Shown: piece after piece, positions 1-8,238 of the stretch
How the letters are laid out: the number at the start of each line of letters is the position of its first letter
How positions within the stretch are numbered: the first letter of the stretch is position 1
Assembly: GCA_023484645.1 (NCBI GenBank)
Contig: JAMCZZ010000012.1
Coordinates: 1 to 28,883, forward strand
Length of the DNA stretch: 28,883 nucleotides
Direction: 5' to 3'
Source of the DNA: Patescibacteria group bacterium
GTDB taxonomy: Bacteria; Patescibacteria; UBA1384; XYA2-FULL-43-10; 1-14-0-10-43-13
Translations under genes and position numbers: made by a program
The notes under the pieces: generated by a model
Databases searched by the model: none
Told to the model about the DNA's origin: nothing
Seen by the model: the letters and a program-made list of their open reading frames with translations, nothing else

Positions 1-102
1 CTGTAAGGAAGTTTCAAATGAATTAACTTCAAAGACCTTTGCTTCTAGAGAAGAAAGCACTTTTTTATTGGCATAACCAAACACTTTGTTTAATATGGAC
101 AT
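1..102 (-). CDS. secA: Preprotein translocase ATPase SecA, N-terminal fragment
   Basis: The first 34 codons of an ORF that leaves the window at its left edge. The ATG is at 102 on the minus strand. The peptide starts MSILNKVFGYANKK and continues with EAKVFEVNSFE. This matches the usual SecA amino terminus: a short amphipathic start with a KxFG-type motif, then a helix preceding the nucleotide-binding domain. SecA is the ATP motor that drives proteins through SecYEG at the inner membrane. No catalytic motif is in view, so the call rests on the N-terminal pattern and on the neighbour, since hpf directly upstream of secA is a common bacterial order. It is probably the last gene in view of the lysS-serS-hpf-secA run, although 115 AT-rich bases separate it from hpf. 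Confidence 0.75.
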   Translation of the reverse strand, partial: MSILNKVFGYANKKVLSSLEAKVFEVNSFETSLQ

Positions 103-104
103 AA

Positions 105-217
105 TATAAAATTTCTAATTATTCTAATTTCTAATTAACCTAAACAATATACCAAGCATCAACACCTAAATACTTTAGAATAATTAGAGCAATTAGGTCA
201 ATTAGGTTAATTTATTC
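105..217. repeat. AT-rich intergenic repeat, copy 1
   Basis: The hpf-secA gap is made of variants of the words TTCTAATT and AATTAGG on either side of a less AT-rich centre (ACCAAGCATCAACACC). The two sides are roughly inverted, so the block can fold on itself. A block built the same way, with a similar centre containing CCAAGCA, lies at 13384-13536. The two share the string AATTAGGTTAATT. Confidence 0.55.
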
Positions 218-616
218 TCACTCTTCGTTTTCAATATTAGGTTTTTTATTTTTCTTAAGTCGAATAATCCCCAAAACCTTTTCCCATCGCAAACCGCCCG
301 GTTTCTTGTTCTTGTCGGTGCGTTTTTCATGATAGCGTTCAAGATCTCTCTCAAACCTCTGCAATGCAATGGCAAATGCCTTCATTAGTCTTTCATCAAC
401 TTCTTCAATATAAATTTTTTCTTTGCCAAATGTCGCGGAAAGTTTTACCATTTGATCCATCCCGCCCTTTTCTGAACTAGATTCGTCCTGCAAAATAACA
501 TCAATCATTACCGGCTCTTCAGGAATATATTTTTTAGTCCGGAAAAGCTTTTTCTCCATCTCTGCTTTTTGCTTCGAAGTCAAAATGACATTATTTGTAT
601 GAAATTCAATCTTCAT
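218..616 (-). CDS. hpf: Ribosome hibernation promoting factor, HPF/RaiA family
   Basis: 132 residues, with the short HPF/YfiA fold: a first strand MKIEFHTNNV, a helix of the KAEMEKKLFR type, then strands and a second helix (EVDERLMKAFAIALQRFERDLERY). The family binds the 30S decoding channel of idle ribosomes and causes 70S inactivation or dimer formation under low growth. The tail after about residue 100 is basic and low in complexity. It lacks the C-terminal dimerisation domain of long-form HPF, so this is a short-type protein. The start lies four bases after the serS stop, so the two are co-transcribed and probably translationally coupled. No strong Shine-Dalgarno is visible. secA follows. 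Confidence 0.88.
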   Translation of the reverse strand: MKIEFHTNNVILTSKQKAEMEKKLFRTKKYIPEEPVMIDVILQDESSSEKGGMDQMVKLSATFGKEKIYIEEVDERLMKAFAIALQRFERDLERYHEKRTDKNKKPGGLRWEKVLGIIRLKKNKKPNIENEE

Positions 617-620
617 TTAG

Positions 621-1919
621 TTACTTTCTTTTAATTTCCTTGAACTGCAAATATTTGTGCAATACCTCGGGAATAACGATGCTGCCGTCTTTTCGTTGGT
701 TATTCTCTAAAATTGCAATAATTGGTCTCGTCATGGCAATCGTTGTACCATTTATCATGTGAACGTATTTCTTCTCGCTTGTCCCGCGAAGCCCTGGCGA
801 AGTGGGACCCTCTTTACTTTGATATTTAATATTCAAACCGCGTGATTGATAATCGGTGCAATTTGAAGTTGAAGTAATTTCGGCCCAATCGCCCAACTTT
901 CCCTCTTTATTTGGTTTCCCAGGCATCCAAGCCTCCAGATCATACGTCCTGTATGAAGGCGCACCCAAATCTGCCGTGCAATGGTCAATCACACGAAATG
1001 GAACCTTTAATCCTTCAAAAATTTCCTTTTCAATTTCTAAAAGCTCTTTGTGCGCTTCCTCAGATTTTTCCGGCGTAGTGTATTCAAACATTTCCACCTT
1101 CGAGAACTGATGAACGCGGAAGATCCCTTTAGAGAATTTTGAGTAAGCTCCTGCCTCAGTTCTAAAGCAGTGCGACAATGCAACATATTTTTTAGGAAGC
1201 TCATCTTCTTTCAAAATTTCATCTTTATGATACCCGCCCATCGTGATCTCGGCCGTGCCAATTAAGCTCAAATCGGAATTTTCGATGTTATAAACTTGCG
1301 TTGATTCACCTCGAGGATTATAACCCATTCTATCTAAAATATCTCTTTTAGCAAGATCTGGTGTTACAAAAGGAGTAAAACCATGCTTTACGGCGATATC
1401 AAAAGCGTAATGGGTTAATGCAAGTTCAAGAAGAGCCACTTCATTTTTAAAATAATAAAACTTCGCTCCCGAGACCTTTGCCCCTCTCTCAAAGTCTATC
1501 AGATCCAGCTTTTCTGCCAATTGCACATGGTCCAAAGGAGTGAAGTCAAATTTGGTTGGCTCTGATCTCTGCTCCAAGACAACATTATCATCCTCATTTT
1601 CGCTCACTTTAACATCCGGATGAGTCAAATTTGGTACTTGTAAGAGAAGTTCTTGAAATTTTTCATTAATTGGTCCCGACTCTTTTTCAAGTTTCTGGAT
1701 TTCATCTCCAACCTTTTTCATCTCCTCGATTTGTTCCTGAGTTGGCTTTGTTTTTGAAGCAACATTTCTTTTGGCCCGTAGTGTGTCAATTTTGGCCTCA
1801 AGCTCCCTTCGCTTTTTATCCAATTCTAAGAGTTCATCGATATCAACATTGGATAATCGATTTTTAGTATTCTTTTTTACTAGTTCCGCATTTTCTCTAA
1901 TAAATTTTATATCCAACAT
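621..1919 (-). CDS. serS: Seryl-tRNA synthetase
   Basis: 432 residues, normal for bacterial SerRS. The N-terminal long coiled-coil arm (about residues 28-100), which grips the long variable arm of tRNA-Ser, is clear. The class II catalytic core follows: the TxE serine-binding motif (GTAEI, 221-225), motif 2 with FRTEAG (252-257), and motif 3 GTTIAMTRPIIAILENNQ (391-408). It charges tRNA-Ser with serine using ATP. A good Shine-Dalgarno (AAAGGAG) sits five bases before the ATG. It follows lysS after a 151-base AT-rich gap and is followed after four bases by hpf. Confidence 0.97.
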   Translation of the reverse strand: MLDIKFIRENAELVKKNTKNRLSNVDIDELLELDKKRRELEAKIDTLRAKRNVASKTKPTQEQIEEMKKVGDEIQKLEKESGPINEKFQELLLQVPNLTHPDVKVSENEDDNVVLEQRSEPTKFDFTPLDHVQLAEKLDLIDFERGAKVSGAKFYYFKNEVALLELALTHYAFDIAVKHGFTPFVTPDLAKRDILDRMGYNPRGESTQVYNIENSDLSLIGTAEITMGGYHKDEILKEDELPKKYVALSHCFRTEAGAYSKFSKGIFRVHQFSKVEMFEYTTPEKSEEAHKELLEIEKEIFEGLKVPFRVIDHCTADLGAPSYRTYDLEAWMPGKPNKEGKLGDWAEITSTSNCTDYQSRGLNIKYQSKEGPTSPGLRGTSEKKYVHMINGTTIAMTRPIIAILENNQRKDGSIVIPEVLHKYLQFKEIKRK

Positions 1920-1921
1920 AG

Positions 1922-2068
1922 TACTCCTTTAGAATGAATTTAAAATTTAAAATTTTTCACTTCATGACCCCTTCGGGGCAATTTAAAATAAATTTTCAAT
2001 ATTACAATTTTAAATGTTTCTAAATTTAAGTTTTTAAATTCAATTTAAATTATAAATTCTAAATTTTA
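1922..2068. repeat. AT-rich low-complexity intergenic block with small GC hairpin
   Basis: The lysS-serS gap is almost entirely variants of AATTTAAAATT and AAATTCTAAATT. One small GC-rich stem, ACCCC-TTC-GGGG, lies near 1967-1979. It has the same style as the other AT-rich word repeats in this window. I see no clear promoter in it, and the hairpin lacks a T run, so it is not a convincing terminator. Confidence 0.5.
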
Positions 2069-2070
2069 AA

Positions 2071-3540
2071 TTATTTTTCTGGTCTTAACAATGGAAACAT
2101 TTGTGCTTCTCTGGCAGATTTGTCAGCCAAAAATGAGAAAAGTCGTTCCGAGAAACCAAAGCCAGTGGTCGGAGGCATTCCATACTCTAAGGCCTCAACA
2201 AAATCCGTATCGTGCATTTGCGCTTCTTTATCTCCCGCTTCTCGCATTTTTGCCTGCTCCTTAAATCGGTCAGCTTGATCAACTGGATCATTTAATTCAG
2301 AATAACCATTGCCCATTTCTGAACCGGCCAAAATGACTTGATATCGTTCAACCAACTTTGAATTGTCTTCTTTTCGTTTTGCTAGAGGGCTGACCTCTAC
2401 TGGATGGTTGATTAAAAACACCGGACCGGCAATTTCTTTTCTAATTTGCTTCCAAAGAGCGTCAATCAATCTTCCTCGACGATCAGCAGGATTAAATTTA
2501 ATCTTTAGCTCAATTAACTTATTCTTAATCTCTTCATCCGTTGCTTTCGCTGCATCTATGCCCTGTTTTGATTTTATAGTTTCAACATAATCAATTTTCT
2601 CCCAGTTTCCGCCCAAATCAACGTCAAATTCTCCGATTTTAAACCTTAGTGTGCCGAATGCCTTTTCTGCGATATATTTGTATAACTCTTCAACTAGTTT
2701 CATCGAATCTTCATAATTAGCATAAGCCCAATAAAACTCCATTTGAGAATAATCTTGCAAGTGCTCTCGAGAAATACCTTCATTTCTAAATTGACGGCCG
2801 ATCTCAAAGGTTTTTTCAAACCCGCCGACCATCAAACGCTTCTGCCAAAGCTCGCCCATCGAAATTCTTAAAAACACATCAATATCCAAAGCGTCGTGAT
2901 GAGTGATAAAAGGGTTGGCATCCGCTCCGCCAGCAGTGTTTTCCAAAGCCGGTGTCTCGACTTCTAAGAAACCTTTTTTAACCAGAAAATCTCTAGTCGC
3001 CTGCCAAAACTTTGCTTTCTTAATAAATAGTTCCCGAGCTTCAGGATTAATAGCAAATTCTAAATATCTTTTTCTGAGCCGTGTTTCTTCATCTTGTATA
3101 CCGTGCCGCTTTTCAGGCAATTGCCTTAGCGCCTTCGACAACACTGTAAGGTTTGATGCCAAAACAGAAACTTCACCGGCCTTAGTCACAAAAATAGTTC
3201 CCCTTACTTCCACAAAATCGCCCAGATCAAGAAGAGAAACCAAATCAAAGTCTTTGCCCAAAGAATCAGCTTTTAGCACTGCTTGAATTTTGCCCGATTC
3301 ATCCGAGACGTCGGCAAAGACAAGTTTTCCATGTCCTCGAAGGGCCATCAATCGCCCTGCTACAGTAATTTTTTTTTCAGAATCAATAAGCTCTTTTTGT
3401 TTATCCAGGATTTCTTTGCAAGTATGATCCTTGTTTGATTTAGAAGGATAAGGGTTTAATCCAAGCTTTTCTATTTCCGCCAGTTTCTTCTTTCTAAATT
3501 CAATTAGTTCTTTCTCGGTTGCGCCAATATTGTTATTCAT
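2071..3540 (-). CDS. lysS: Lysyl-tRNA synthetase, class II
   Basis: 489 residues from the ATG at 3540 (MNNNIGATE). A TTG 15 bases upstream is in frame but starts no conserved sequence, so I prefer the ATG. The order is an OB-fold anticodon-binding domain (about residues 50-150: VAGRLMALRGHGKLVFADV), then the class II core. Motif 2 is FEIGRQFRNEGIS followed by MEFYWAY. Motif 3 is near the C terminus, with GMPPTTGFGFSERL. The core is the variant with EHLQDYSQMEFYWAY in motif 2 rather than the THNPEFT form of E. coli LysS. It activates lysine and charges tRNA-Lys. First gene of the lysS-serS-hpf-secA run. Confidence 0.95.
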   Translation of the reverse strand: MNNNIGATEKELIEFRKKKLAEIEKLGLNPYPSKSNKDHTCKEILDKQKELIDSEKKITVAGRLMALRGHGKLVFADVSDESGKIQAVLKADSLGKDFDLVSLLDLGDFVEVRGTIFVTKAGEVSVLASNLTVLSKALRQLPEKRHGIQDEETRLRKRYLEFAINPEARELFIKKAKFWQATRDFLVKKGFLEVETPALENTAGGADANPFITHHDALDIDVFLRISMGELWQKRLMVGGFEKTFEIGRQFRNEGISREHLQDYSQMEFYWAYANYEDSMKLVEELYKYIAEKAFGTLRFKIGEFDVDLGGNWEKIDYVETIKSKQGIDAAKATDEEIKNKLIELKIKFNPADRRGRLIDALWKQIRKEIAGPVFLINHPVEVSPLAKRKEDNSKLVERYQVILAGSEMGNGYSELNDPVDQADRFKEQAKMREAGDKEAQMHDTDFVEALEYGMPPTTGFGFSERLFSFLADKSAREAQMFPLLRPEK

Positions 3541-3581
3541 AATTTTGCCTACCAAATAAATGTAAAATTGATAATTGAACC

Positions 3582-3601
3582 TTCCTGCCGGCAGGCAGGA
3601 A
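3582..3601. repeat. GC-rich stem-loop upstream of lysS
   Basis: An 8-bp perfect stem (TTCCTGCC / GGCAGGAA) with a GGCA loop, standing in AT-rich sequence about 40 bases before the lysS start. It contains the palindrome CCTGCCGGCAGG. It could lie in the lysS leader, separate the divergent gene at 3729, or be a dispersed short palindromic repeat. Nothing in the sequence decides between these. Confidence 0.5.
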
Positions 3602-3677
3602 ATAATAAATGCACGAAGCGCTTTGCCTCCACTATATCACAACCTCAAACCTGTATCTAGTATTTATATCTGGTGAA

Positions 3678-3686
3678 TGCTATAAT
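3678..3686 (+). promoter_or_regulatory. Extended -10 promoter for the gene at 3729
   Basis: TGCTATAAT is a perfect extended -10 (TGn plus TATAAT). No good -35 hexamer stands 16-18 bases upstream, which extended -10 promoters tolerate. Predicted transcription starts near 3693, giving a leader of about 36 bases that contains the GGAGG ribosome site. Confidence 0.6.
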
Positions 3687-3728
3687 TGGCGAAGGCTTTT
3701 TCAAGCCAAGTACTTCGGAGGTTTACAA

Positions 3729-4265
3729 TTGAAAGTGACAGATCGCCTTCGGAATATTCAGAATATTGTCCAAAGGTTGATCGCTCGCTTCGCTTGGGCG
3801 AAATGGGTGATTTTCTTTGGGATGATGTTCTTCAGTGCTACCGGTATGATAATCGAAATATACTCGGTAATGCATTTCTCAAAGCCTTGTTTTATTGCGG
3901 GGCTTCTTTGCCTACTTGTAGGAGCTAGGCTCAACATTGCCTACACATGGATGATGAGTTATGACATCCTGACTAAACTGATGGGGCGATGGAGCAAGAT
4001 CATTTCTCCAATCGCCTATTACCTACTTGGAACTGTAAGTTTCTTTTTTGCCAAGGGTACATTGCCAGAATTGTACCCTAATACGAACGCCTTTCCCTTT
4101 GGCAGCATAGGCGCGTTAGTGATGGGAACGGCAATACTCTTCGCTCTGTTCTCTTCAGGGTTAGCTTGTTCCCTCCTGTTCTACTTCGTCCTCGTCCCAG
4201 AGGCGCGCCGATTCGAAGCGAGAATGAGACTAATTGGCGAATTTCAAGTAAGGGATGACCCTTAA
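3729..4265 (+). CDS. Unrecognised four-helix membrane protein
   Basis: 178 residues from a TTG start. I chose the TTG at 3729 because a perfect GGAGG (3717-3721) lies seven bases before it and the extended -10 at 3678 lies upstream. The longer frame from an ATG at 3609 would start before the promoter. The protein has about four hydrophobic segments: WVIFFGMMFFSATGM, FIAGLLCLLVG, ISPIAYYLLGTVSFFF and a long last one from IGALVMGTAI to FYFVLV. Charged ends (RLIARFAWAK at the start, EARRFEARMR at the end) suggest cytoplasmic tails. I recognise no family. It is plus-stranded between minus-strand lysS and greA, with its own promoter and terminator. Confidence 0.72.
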   Translation: MKVTDRLRNIQNIVQRLIARFAWAKWVIFFGMMFFSATGMIIEIYSVMHFSKPCFIAGLLCLLVGARLNIAYTWMMSYDILTKLMGRWSKIISPIAYYLLGTVSFFFAKGTLPELYPNTNAFPFGSIGALVMGTAILFALFSSGLACSLLFYFVLVPEARRFEARMRLIGEFQVRDDP

Positions 4266-4323
4266 GATGGTCTGCCCCATGAGACCGCAAGTGAAAACCA
4301 ATCCCTAAGAGAGGAAGCATCCG

Positions 4324-4366
4324 TGACCGGTTAAATTGGGCCAGCGAGCCCACAACCGGTCATTTT
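4324..4366 (+). terminator. Rho-independent terminator of the gene at 3729
   Basis: Outer stem TGACCGGTT (4324-4332) pairs with AACCGGTCA (4354-4362). An inner stem TGGGC/GCCCA (4337-4341 and 4348-4352) lies inside its loop, and the T-rich TTTTCTTT follows. It lies about 60 bases after the stop codon. Confidence 0.75.
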
Positions 4367-4373
4367 CTTTATA

Positions 4374-4406
4374 AAAAATCGCCTGCAATAAATTGGGGCG
4401 ATTTTT
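4374..4406. terminator. Bidirectional terminator between the 3729 gene and greA
   Basis: AAAAATCGCC (4374-4383) pairs with GGCGATTTTT (4397-4406) around a 13-base loop. The A and T arms give a U run after the GC stem on both strands. It can therefore stop greA transcripts coming from the right and leftover transcripts of the plus-strand gene coming from the left. Confidence 0.8.
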
Positions 4407-4431
4407 TAACTAGCGCTTAATATCAATATAT

Positions 4432-4887
4432 TTAGGCGATATTTAAAATCTTGTATTTAGTTTCACCGCCTGGAGTTGATACTGAAACTGTATCTCCGAC
4501 TTTGCATCCAAAAAGAGCAGAGCCGATTGGAGAATCGATTGAAATTCTACCATTCAAAGGATCGGATTCGTCTGAACCAACAATTTCAAACTTCATTTTG
4601 TCGCCATCGTTCTCAACCTCAACTATAGATCCAGCTTCGACGCTTCCGTTTAGCTCATGTTTTTCAATTATTCTAGCATTTTTAATTTTTTCTTCGAGTT
4701 TTAAAGCTCTGCCATACATAAATGACTGCTCATTCTTAGCTTCGTGGTATTCAGCGTTTTCAGACAAATCTCCAAGATCTTTGGCTTCTCTAATTTTTAT
4801 AGCTACTTCTTTGAGCTTTACGTTCTTGATTTCGTCAAGTTCTTTTTTAAGTTTTTCTAGCCCTTCCTTCGTCAAAATGTTGCTCAT
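4432..4887 (-). CDS. greA: Transcription elongation factor GreA
   Basis: 151 residues, close to the usual 158. The N-terminal antiparallel coiled coil (about 1-75) starts MSNILTKEGLEKLKKELDEI and carries the acidic tip region (DLGDLSENAEYHEAKNEQ) that enters the polymerase secondary channel. The C-terminal FKBP-like domain ends with IGSALFGCKVGDTVSV and a TPGG strand. It stimulates cleavage of backtracked RNA by RNA polymerase. A Shine-Dalgarno GGGGGTG stands close to the ATG. It is a single-gene unit with its own promoter (4957-4986), a structured leader and the bidirectional terminator at 4374. Confidence 0.96.
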   Translation of the reverse strand: MSNILTKEGLEKLKKELDEIKNVKLKEVAIKIREAKDLGDLSENAEYHEAKNEQSFMYGRALKLEEKIKNARIIEKHELNGSVEAGSIVEVENDGDKMKFEIVGSDESDPLNGRISIDSPIGSALFGCKVGDTVSVSTPGGETKYKILNIA

Positions 4888-4913
4888 GGGGCACCCCCAA
4901 AAAATAAATATTA

Positions 4914-4940
4914 CACAAGTATAAAAAACTTGTGCAAGTT
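4914..4940 (-). promoter_or_regulatory. Competing hairpins in the greA leader
   Basis: Read on the minus strand, AACTTG-CA-CAAGTT (4940-4927) is followed by a T run (TTTTTTAT), like a small terminator. The same CACAAGT segment can instead pair with ACTTGTG downstream (4920-4914). The two folds exclude each other. This lies between the greA promoter and its start codon. Both stems are short, so a regulatory role is only a suggestion. Confidence 0.4.
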
Positions 4941-4956
4941 AACAATAAACACCAAG

Positions 4957-4986
4957 ATACTACCTTATTTTACCGATTTTTGTCAA
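4957..4986 (-). promoter_or_regulatory. greA promoter
   Basis: On the minus strand a perfect -35 TTGACA (4986-4981) is followed by an 18-base spacer and TAGTAT (4962-4957), a four-of-six match to TATAAT. It lies between the end of mrdA and the greA leader, so greA can be transcribed independently of the mre operon. Confidence 0.65.
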
Positions 4987-5013
4987 TAATATAAATTGCA
5001 CAAAACTCTGAAA

Positions 5014-6948
5014 TTAGCGTGTGAAGTAGTAGTTTAAAATATCTTTTGCTACAGGAGCAGCGATTTCGTGGCCGCCGCCGCCGCCATCAATCAGCACAAC
5101 AACAGCAATCTGCGGATTCTCATATGGCGCATAGCATTCAAACCAAGCGTGGGTTTTTTGATTATCAAGAAATTGGGCTGTACCAGTTTTCCCTGCCACT
5201 GAAACCGGCAAGTCATTTAAATTTCTTGCTGAACCATCCGTAATAGTTAACCTCATCCCTTGCTGAACCGTCTTGATAATATCAGAACTGATAAAATTTT
5301 GTCTTTCAACTCTCGGACCAAATTCTTTGATCACATTCCCTTTTTGATCTGTTATTTTGTGTACGAGCTGCGGTTGCAAAAGTTTTCCGCCATTAGCAAT
5401 CGTAGCCGTTGCTCTCATCATTTGAATCGGCGTAACCAACAGATCTCCCTGGCCGATCGATACATGATAGGTGTCTCCAATGTACCAATCTTCATTTTTT
5501 ACTTTTTTCTTCCATTCCGGATCCGGCAGAAGCCCTTCTGCTTCACTTGGAAGGTCGATCCCCGTCTTTTCCCCTAAACCAAAAAGCTTCCAATATTTTT
5601 TAATGTTATTTATTCCGATGCCTTTTATTTTGTCGAATCCTCCGCCCACCGAATAGAAAAAAATATTATTTGATTCGGCGATAGCCCTCTTAATGTCCGT
5701 CGCGCCGTGGTCTTTCCAGTCCGGAAAAGTATAGTCGCCGATTTTTATTTCGGGCGGAGTATCAAATGTGGTATTTGTCGTTATGTTTCCCTCCGTTAGG
5801 CCTGCCGCCGCCATCACAATCTTTACAATCGATCCGGGAGGGTAAGTTCCTTTTGTCGCTCGATCAAACATCGGATAAGATTCATCATTCATTAATTTTT
5901 GATAATCGGCCGATGAAATTTGAGTCGAAAAAAGATTGTTATCATAATCGGGGAGAGAAACCATCGATAAAATTCCGCCGGAGTTTACATCCATTACAAT
6001 TGCAACACCAGAGTCAATCTTGTCATCTCCTGTAGCCTTCTTAGCTTCTTCAATTCCTTTAGATAATGCTTCGCTTGTTTTCTGCTGAAGCCCTCTATCG
6101 AGATACAAGGAAGTATCATAGCCGGGCACCGGCTCTCTGTTCCCATCCTGAACAAGAACTCTTACAATACTGCCCTTTGAATTTACTTCGATTTGTTCAA
6201 CACCATGTTTCCCCCGCAAATACTTTTCGTACTCAGATTCAATTCCCGTCTTCCCCACACGGTCAGATAGAAAATAGTCAGGATAACTTTGAATTTCCAA
6301 AGGAGATATTTTTCCCGTATAGCCTAAAACATGCCCTAGTCCGGGTAATACTGTATATTCACGACTGGCCTTCTTAGCGACGACAACTCCGGGCAAGTCA
6401 GCAATTTTTTTCTCCATCAGCAAAGCATCATCGTGAGATAAATTATCTTTAATAGTAACAATATCAAGCGATAAAAGACCGTTTTCTTCTGAAGCTGAAC
6501 TTATCTGTTCAACTGTTTCTCCTGACATTTCAGCCAATTTACTATATACGGCATTACGCTCTGGTTTGCTTTTCGGAAGATCAGACGGATAAACCGCCAA
6601 AGCAAAGTTTGGTTTATTTCTGGCAAGCCAGACACCATCTTTATCGGTAATTATTCCTCTTGTGGCTTCGATAATTCTGGGTCTGATTCTGTTGCCTTCG
6701 GCAAGTTTTTGATTTGATTCGCCTTGAACTACTTGAAGAAAGAAAAGTCTCGAACATAATATACAAAAAAACAAGAGCAACATTGCCTTCATACTTCCCG
6801 AGGATTTTGAGGCGGAAGTTTTGTCCTCGACTTTGCCGACCGAATCTAAAACTGTCTCGGAATATGAATAGTCCAATTCAACTTTTTTCTGAATATGCCG
6901 TTTGCTTTTGTCGCCTTTTAATCTAGAAAAATTACCAAAGATATCCAT
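5014..6948 (-). CDS. mrdA: Penicillin-binding protein 2 (elongasome transpeptidase)
   Basis: 644 residues. One N-terminal membrane segment (about 53-72, MKAMLLLFFCILCSRLFFLQ) follows a 50-residue charged cytoplasmic tail. The dimerisation domain (about 85-270) comes next, then the transpeptidase domain with all three penicilloyl-serine motifs: SIVK with the nucleophile Ser373, SNN (426-428) and KTGT (587-590). It cross-links peptidoglycan side chains during lateral growth. The ATG follows the mreD stop with no gap, so translation is coupled. It closes the mreB-mreC-mreD-mrdA operon. The usual partner rodA is not next to it here. The N-terminal tail is longer than in E. coli PBP2. Confidence 0.96.
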   Translation of the reverse strand: MDIFGNFSRLKGDKSKRHIQKKVELDYSYSETVLDSVGKVEDKTSASKSSGSMKAMLLLFFCILCSRLFFLQVVQGESNQKLAEGNRIRPRIIEATRGIITDKDGVWLARNKPNFALAVYPSDLPKSKPERNAVYSKLAEMSGETVEQISSASEENGLLSLDIVTIKDNLSHDDALLMEKKIADLPGVVVAKKASREYTVLPGLGHVLGYTGKISPLEIQSYPDYFLSDRVGKTGIESEYEKYLRGKHGVEQIEVNSKGSIVRVLVQDGNREPVPGYDTSLYLDRGLQQKTSEALSKGIEEAKKATGDDKIDSGVAIVMDVNSGGILSMVSLPDYDNNLFSTQISSADYQKLMNDESYPMFDRATKGTYPPGSIVKIVMAAAGLTEGNITTNTTFDTPPEIKIGDYTFPDWKDHGATDIKRAIAESNNIFFYSVGGGFDKIKGIGINNIKKYWKLFGLGEKTGIDLPSEAEGLLPDPEWKKKVKNEDWYIGDTYHVSIGQGDLLVTPIQMMRATATIANGGKLLQPQLVHKITDQKGNVIKEFGPRVERQNFISSDIIKTVQQGMRLTITDGSARNLNDLPVSVAGKTGTAQFLDNQKTHAWFECYAPYENPQIAVVVLIDGGGGGHEIAAPVAKDILNYYFTR

Positions 6949-7446
6949 TTAGAATTTGATATCCTTTCTCGTAAGCTTTTTTCTTATATTTTTTGAAACA
7001 TAATACAAAAGAACGCCAAATGCCGAATTAATTAGGACAAAACAAAACGATGTAAAGATATTTTTTCCGTTCCACTCTTTACTATAAATGATGGAGGTTA
7101 AGGCAAACAAAAAAGTTCCAGAACCAAAAAAAGCCAAAGACGAAAGAATTGAGGGTTCGGGGAAATATTTTTTTCTGATATAGAAAATAAAATAAGGCAC
7201 AAGAAGAAAAGTTAATACTACAAGCCATACCGGCAAAGAAGAAAAAGCCGAAAAAAAGAAAATGACTGCAATGGTAAAAATTAAGAAATCATTAATTTGA
7301 CCAGAGATTGAAAAATATATAATTGCGACATAAGCAGAAATGATTGTTACCTCTCCAATTATCGGAAGAAAACTGAAAAAGGAGGTATCTAAAATTGAAA
7401 ATACGAAGGCAAAAAAAATTAAAAAAAAGTTTTTGGTTATTTTCAT
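6949..7446 (-). CDS. mreD: Rod shape-determining protein MreD
   Basis: 165 residues, very hydrophobic, with about five membrane segments (for example NFFLIFFAFVFSILDTSFF at the start and FTSFCFVLINSAFGVLLYYV near the end) and a basic C-terminal tail (KNIRKKLTRK). MreD sequences diverge widely, so the call rests on size, topology and position between mreC and mrdA. It is an inner-membrane part of the elongasome and links MreC to wall synthesis. Its start overlaps the mreC stop in an ATGA arrangement and its stop touches the mrdA start, so all three genes are coupled. Confidence 0.85.
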   Translation of the reverse strand: MKITKNFFLIFFAFVFSILDTSFFSFLPIIGEVTIISAYVAIIYFSISGQINDFLIFTIAVIFFFSAFSSLPVWLVVLTFLLVPYFIFYIRKKYFPEPSILSSLAFFGSGTFLFALTSIIYSKEWNGKNIFTSFCFVLINSAFGVLLYYVSKNIRKKLTRKDIKF

Positions 7447-8213
7447 TTTGAGATAAAAACTAATTCAAGTTTCGACAAATCAGCTGTTGGTTCGACCGAT
7501 ATATTTTTAAATAATTCAGATGACGATGACTGCAAATTGTCGGCCTTGCCGATTAAAATACCTTCCTTTAGTTGGCCGTCTAAGCCAGATGTTACTATAT
7601 AATCGCCAGGCTGATAATCGGCTTCTCTGGTAATATCCTCAAGGACAAGACCGGAAATTCCTCCCCGTAGAATACCTTTAGACCTGCTATTTTGAAGCAT
7701 TGCCAAAATAATCGAATCTTTACTGGTAATTAAAGTTATTTTTGATTGATTTTCGTAAACTTCCTTTACCTGGCCCACCAAGGCTCCGCCCGAAATCACA
7801 GCGGAATCCTTAACGACTCCGTCTTTCTCGCCTTTGTCTACGATTATATAATCAAGAAAATTTGTCGGCTCACGTCCAATAATTCGAGAGGGAATAAAGG
7901 AATGTTCTTTATCGTTTTCTATATATCCCAACTCTTTTTTTAAAAGTGAGTTTTCATATTCTAATTCAGAAATCTTACTCTTATCAACATCAAGAGACAT
8001 GATTTTTTGAGACAAATCTTCATTTTGTTTTTTTAATTTTGATATCTCAAAAAAAGCTGTGAATAAGCTTTTTGTTTTTATACTCGCGATAGAAAAACTC
8101 CTTGTAACACCACTGGTTTTTTCAATAACAAATTTATTTATGGCTTTCTTAAGAGGAGAGGCCAGAATTATCAAAAGAACCAAAATAATTAGTGCTAACT
8201 TTGTTTTTTTCAT
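7443..8213 (-). CDS. mreC: Rod shape-determining protein MreC
   Basis: 256 residues. A single N-terminal membrane anchor (about 5-22, KLALIILVLLIILASPL) is followed by a coiled coil (about 50-95, rich in K, E and L) and the paired beta-barrel domains. The conserved VDKGEKDGVVKDSAVISGG and later GQLKEGILIGK are typical of MreC. It forms the periplasmic scaffold that activates PBP2. No good ribosome site is seen before the ATG. The gene is separated from mreB by a 201-base gap full of inverted repeats, but is tightly coupled to mreD downstream. Confidence 0.95.
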   Translation of the reverse strand: MKKTKLALIILVLLIILASPLKKAINKFVIEKTSGVTRSFSIASIKTKSLFTAFFEISKLKKQNEDLSQKIMSLDVDKSKISELEYENSLLKKELGYIENDKEHSFIPSRIIGREPTNFLDYIIVDKGEKDGVVKDSAVISGGALVGQVKEVYENQSKITLITSKDSIILAMLQNSRSKGILRGGISGLVLEDITREADYQPGDYIVTSGLDGQLKEGILIGKADNLQSSSSELFKNISVEPTADLSKLELVFISK

Positions 8214-8238
8214 CGTAAAGTTGTTATCTCTGTTATTG

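Noticed and set aside
105..217. CRISPR array from the repeated AT-rich words.
   Set aside because: The words are short, variable and unevenly spaced; no repeat-spacer pattern and no cas genes.
856..1110. Open frames on the opposite strand of serS, lysS, mrdA, rpsA and other conserved genes.
   Set aside because: They are antisense to well-conserved proteins, lack ribosome sites and show no family pattern.
3609..3728. Longer N terminus of the 3729 gene from the ATG at 3609.
   Set aside because: The extended -10 at 3678 and GGAGG at 3717 both point to the TTG at 3729; the extra 40 residues would be upstream of the promoter.
4078..4353. Minus-strand ORF overlapping the 3' half of the 3729 gene.
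   Set aside because: It runs through the terminator stem, has a basic low-information composition and no ribosome site.
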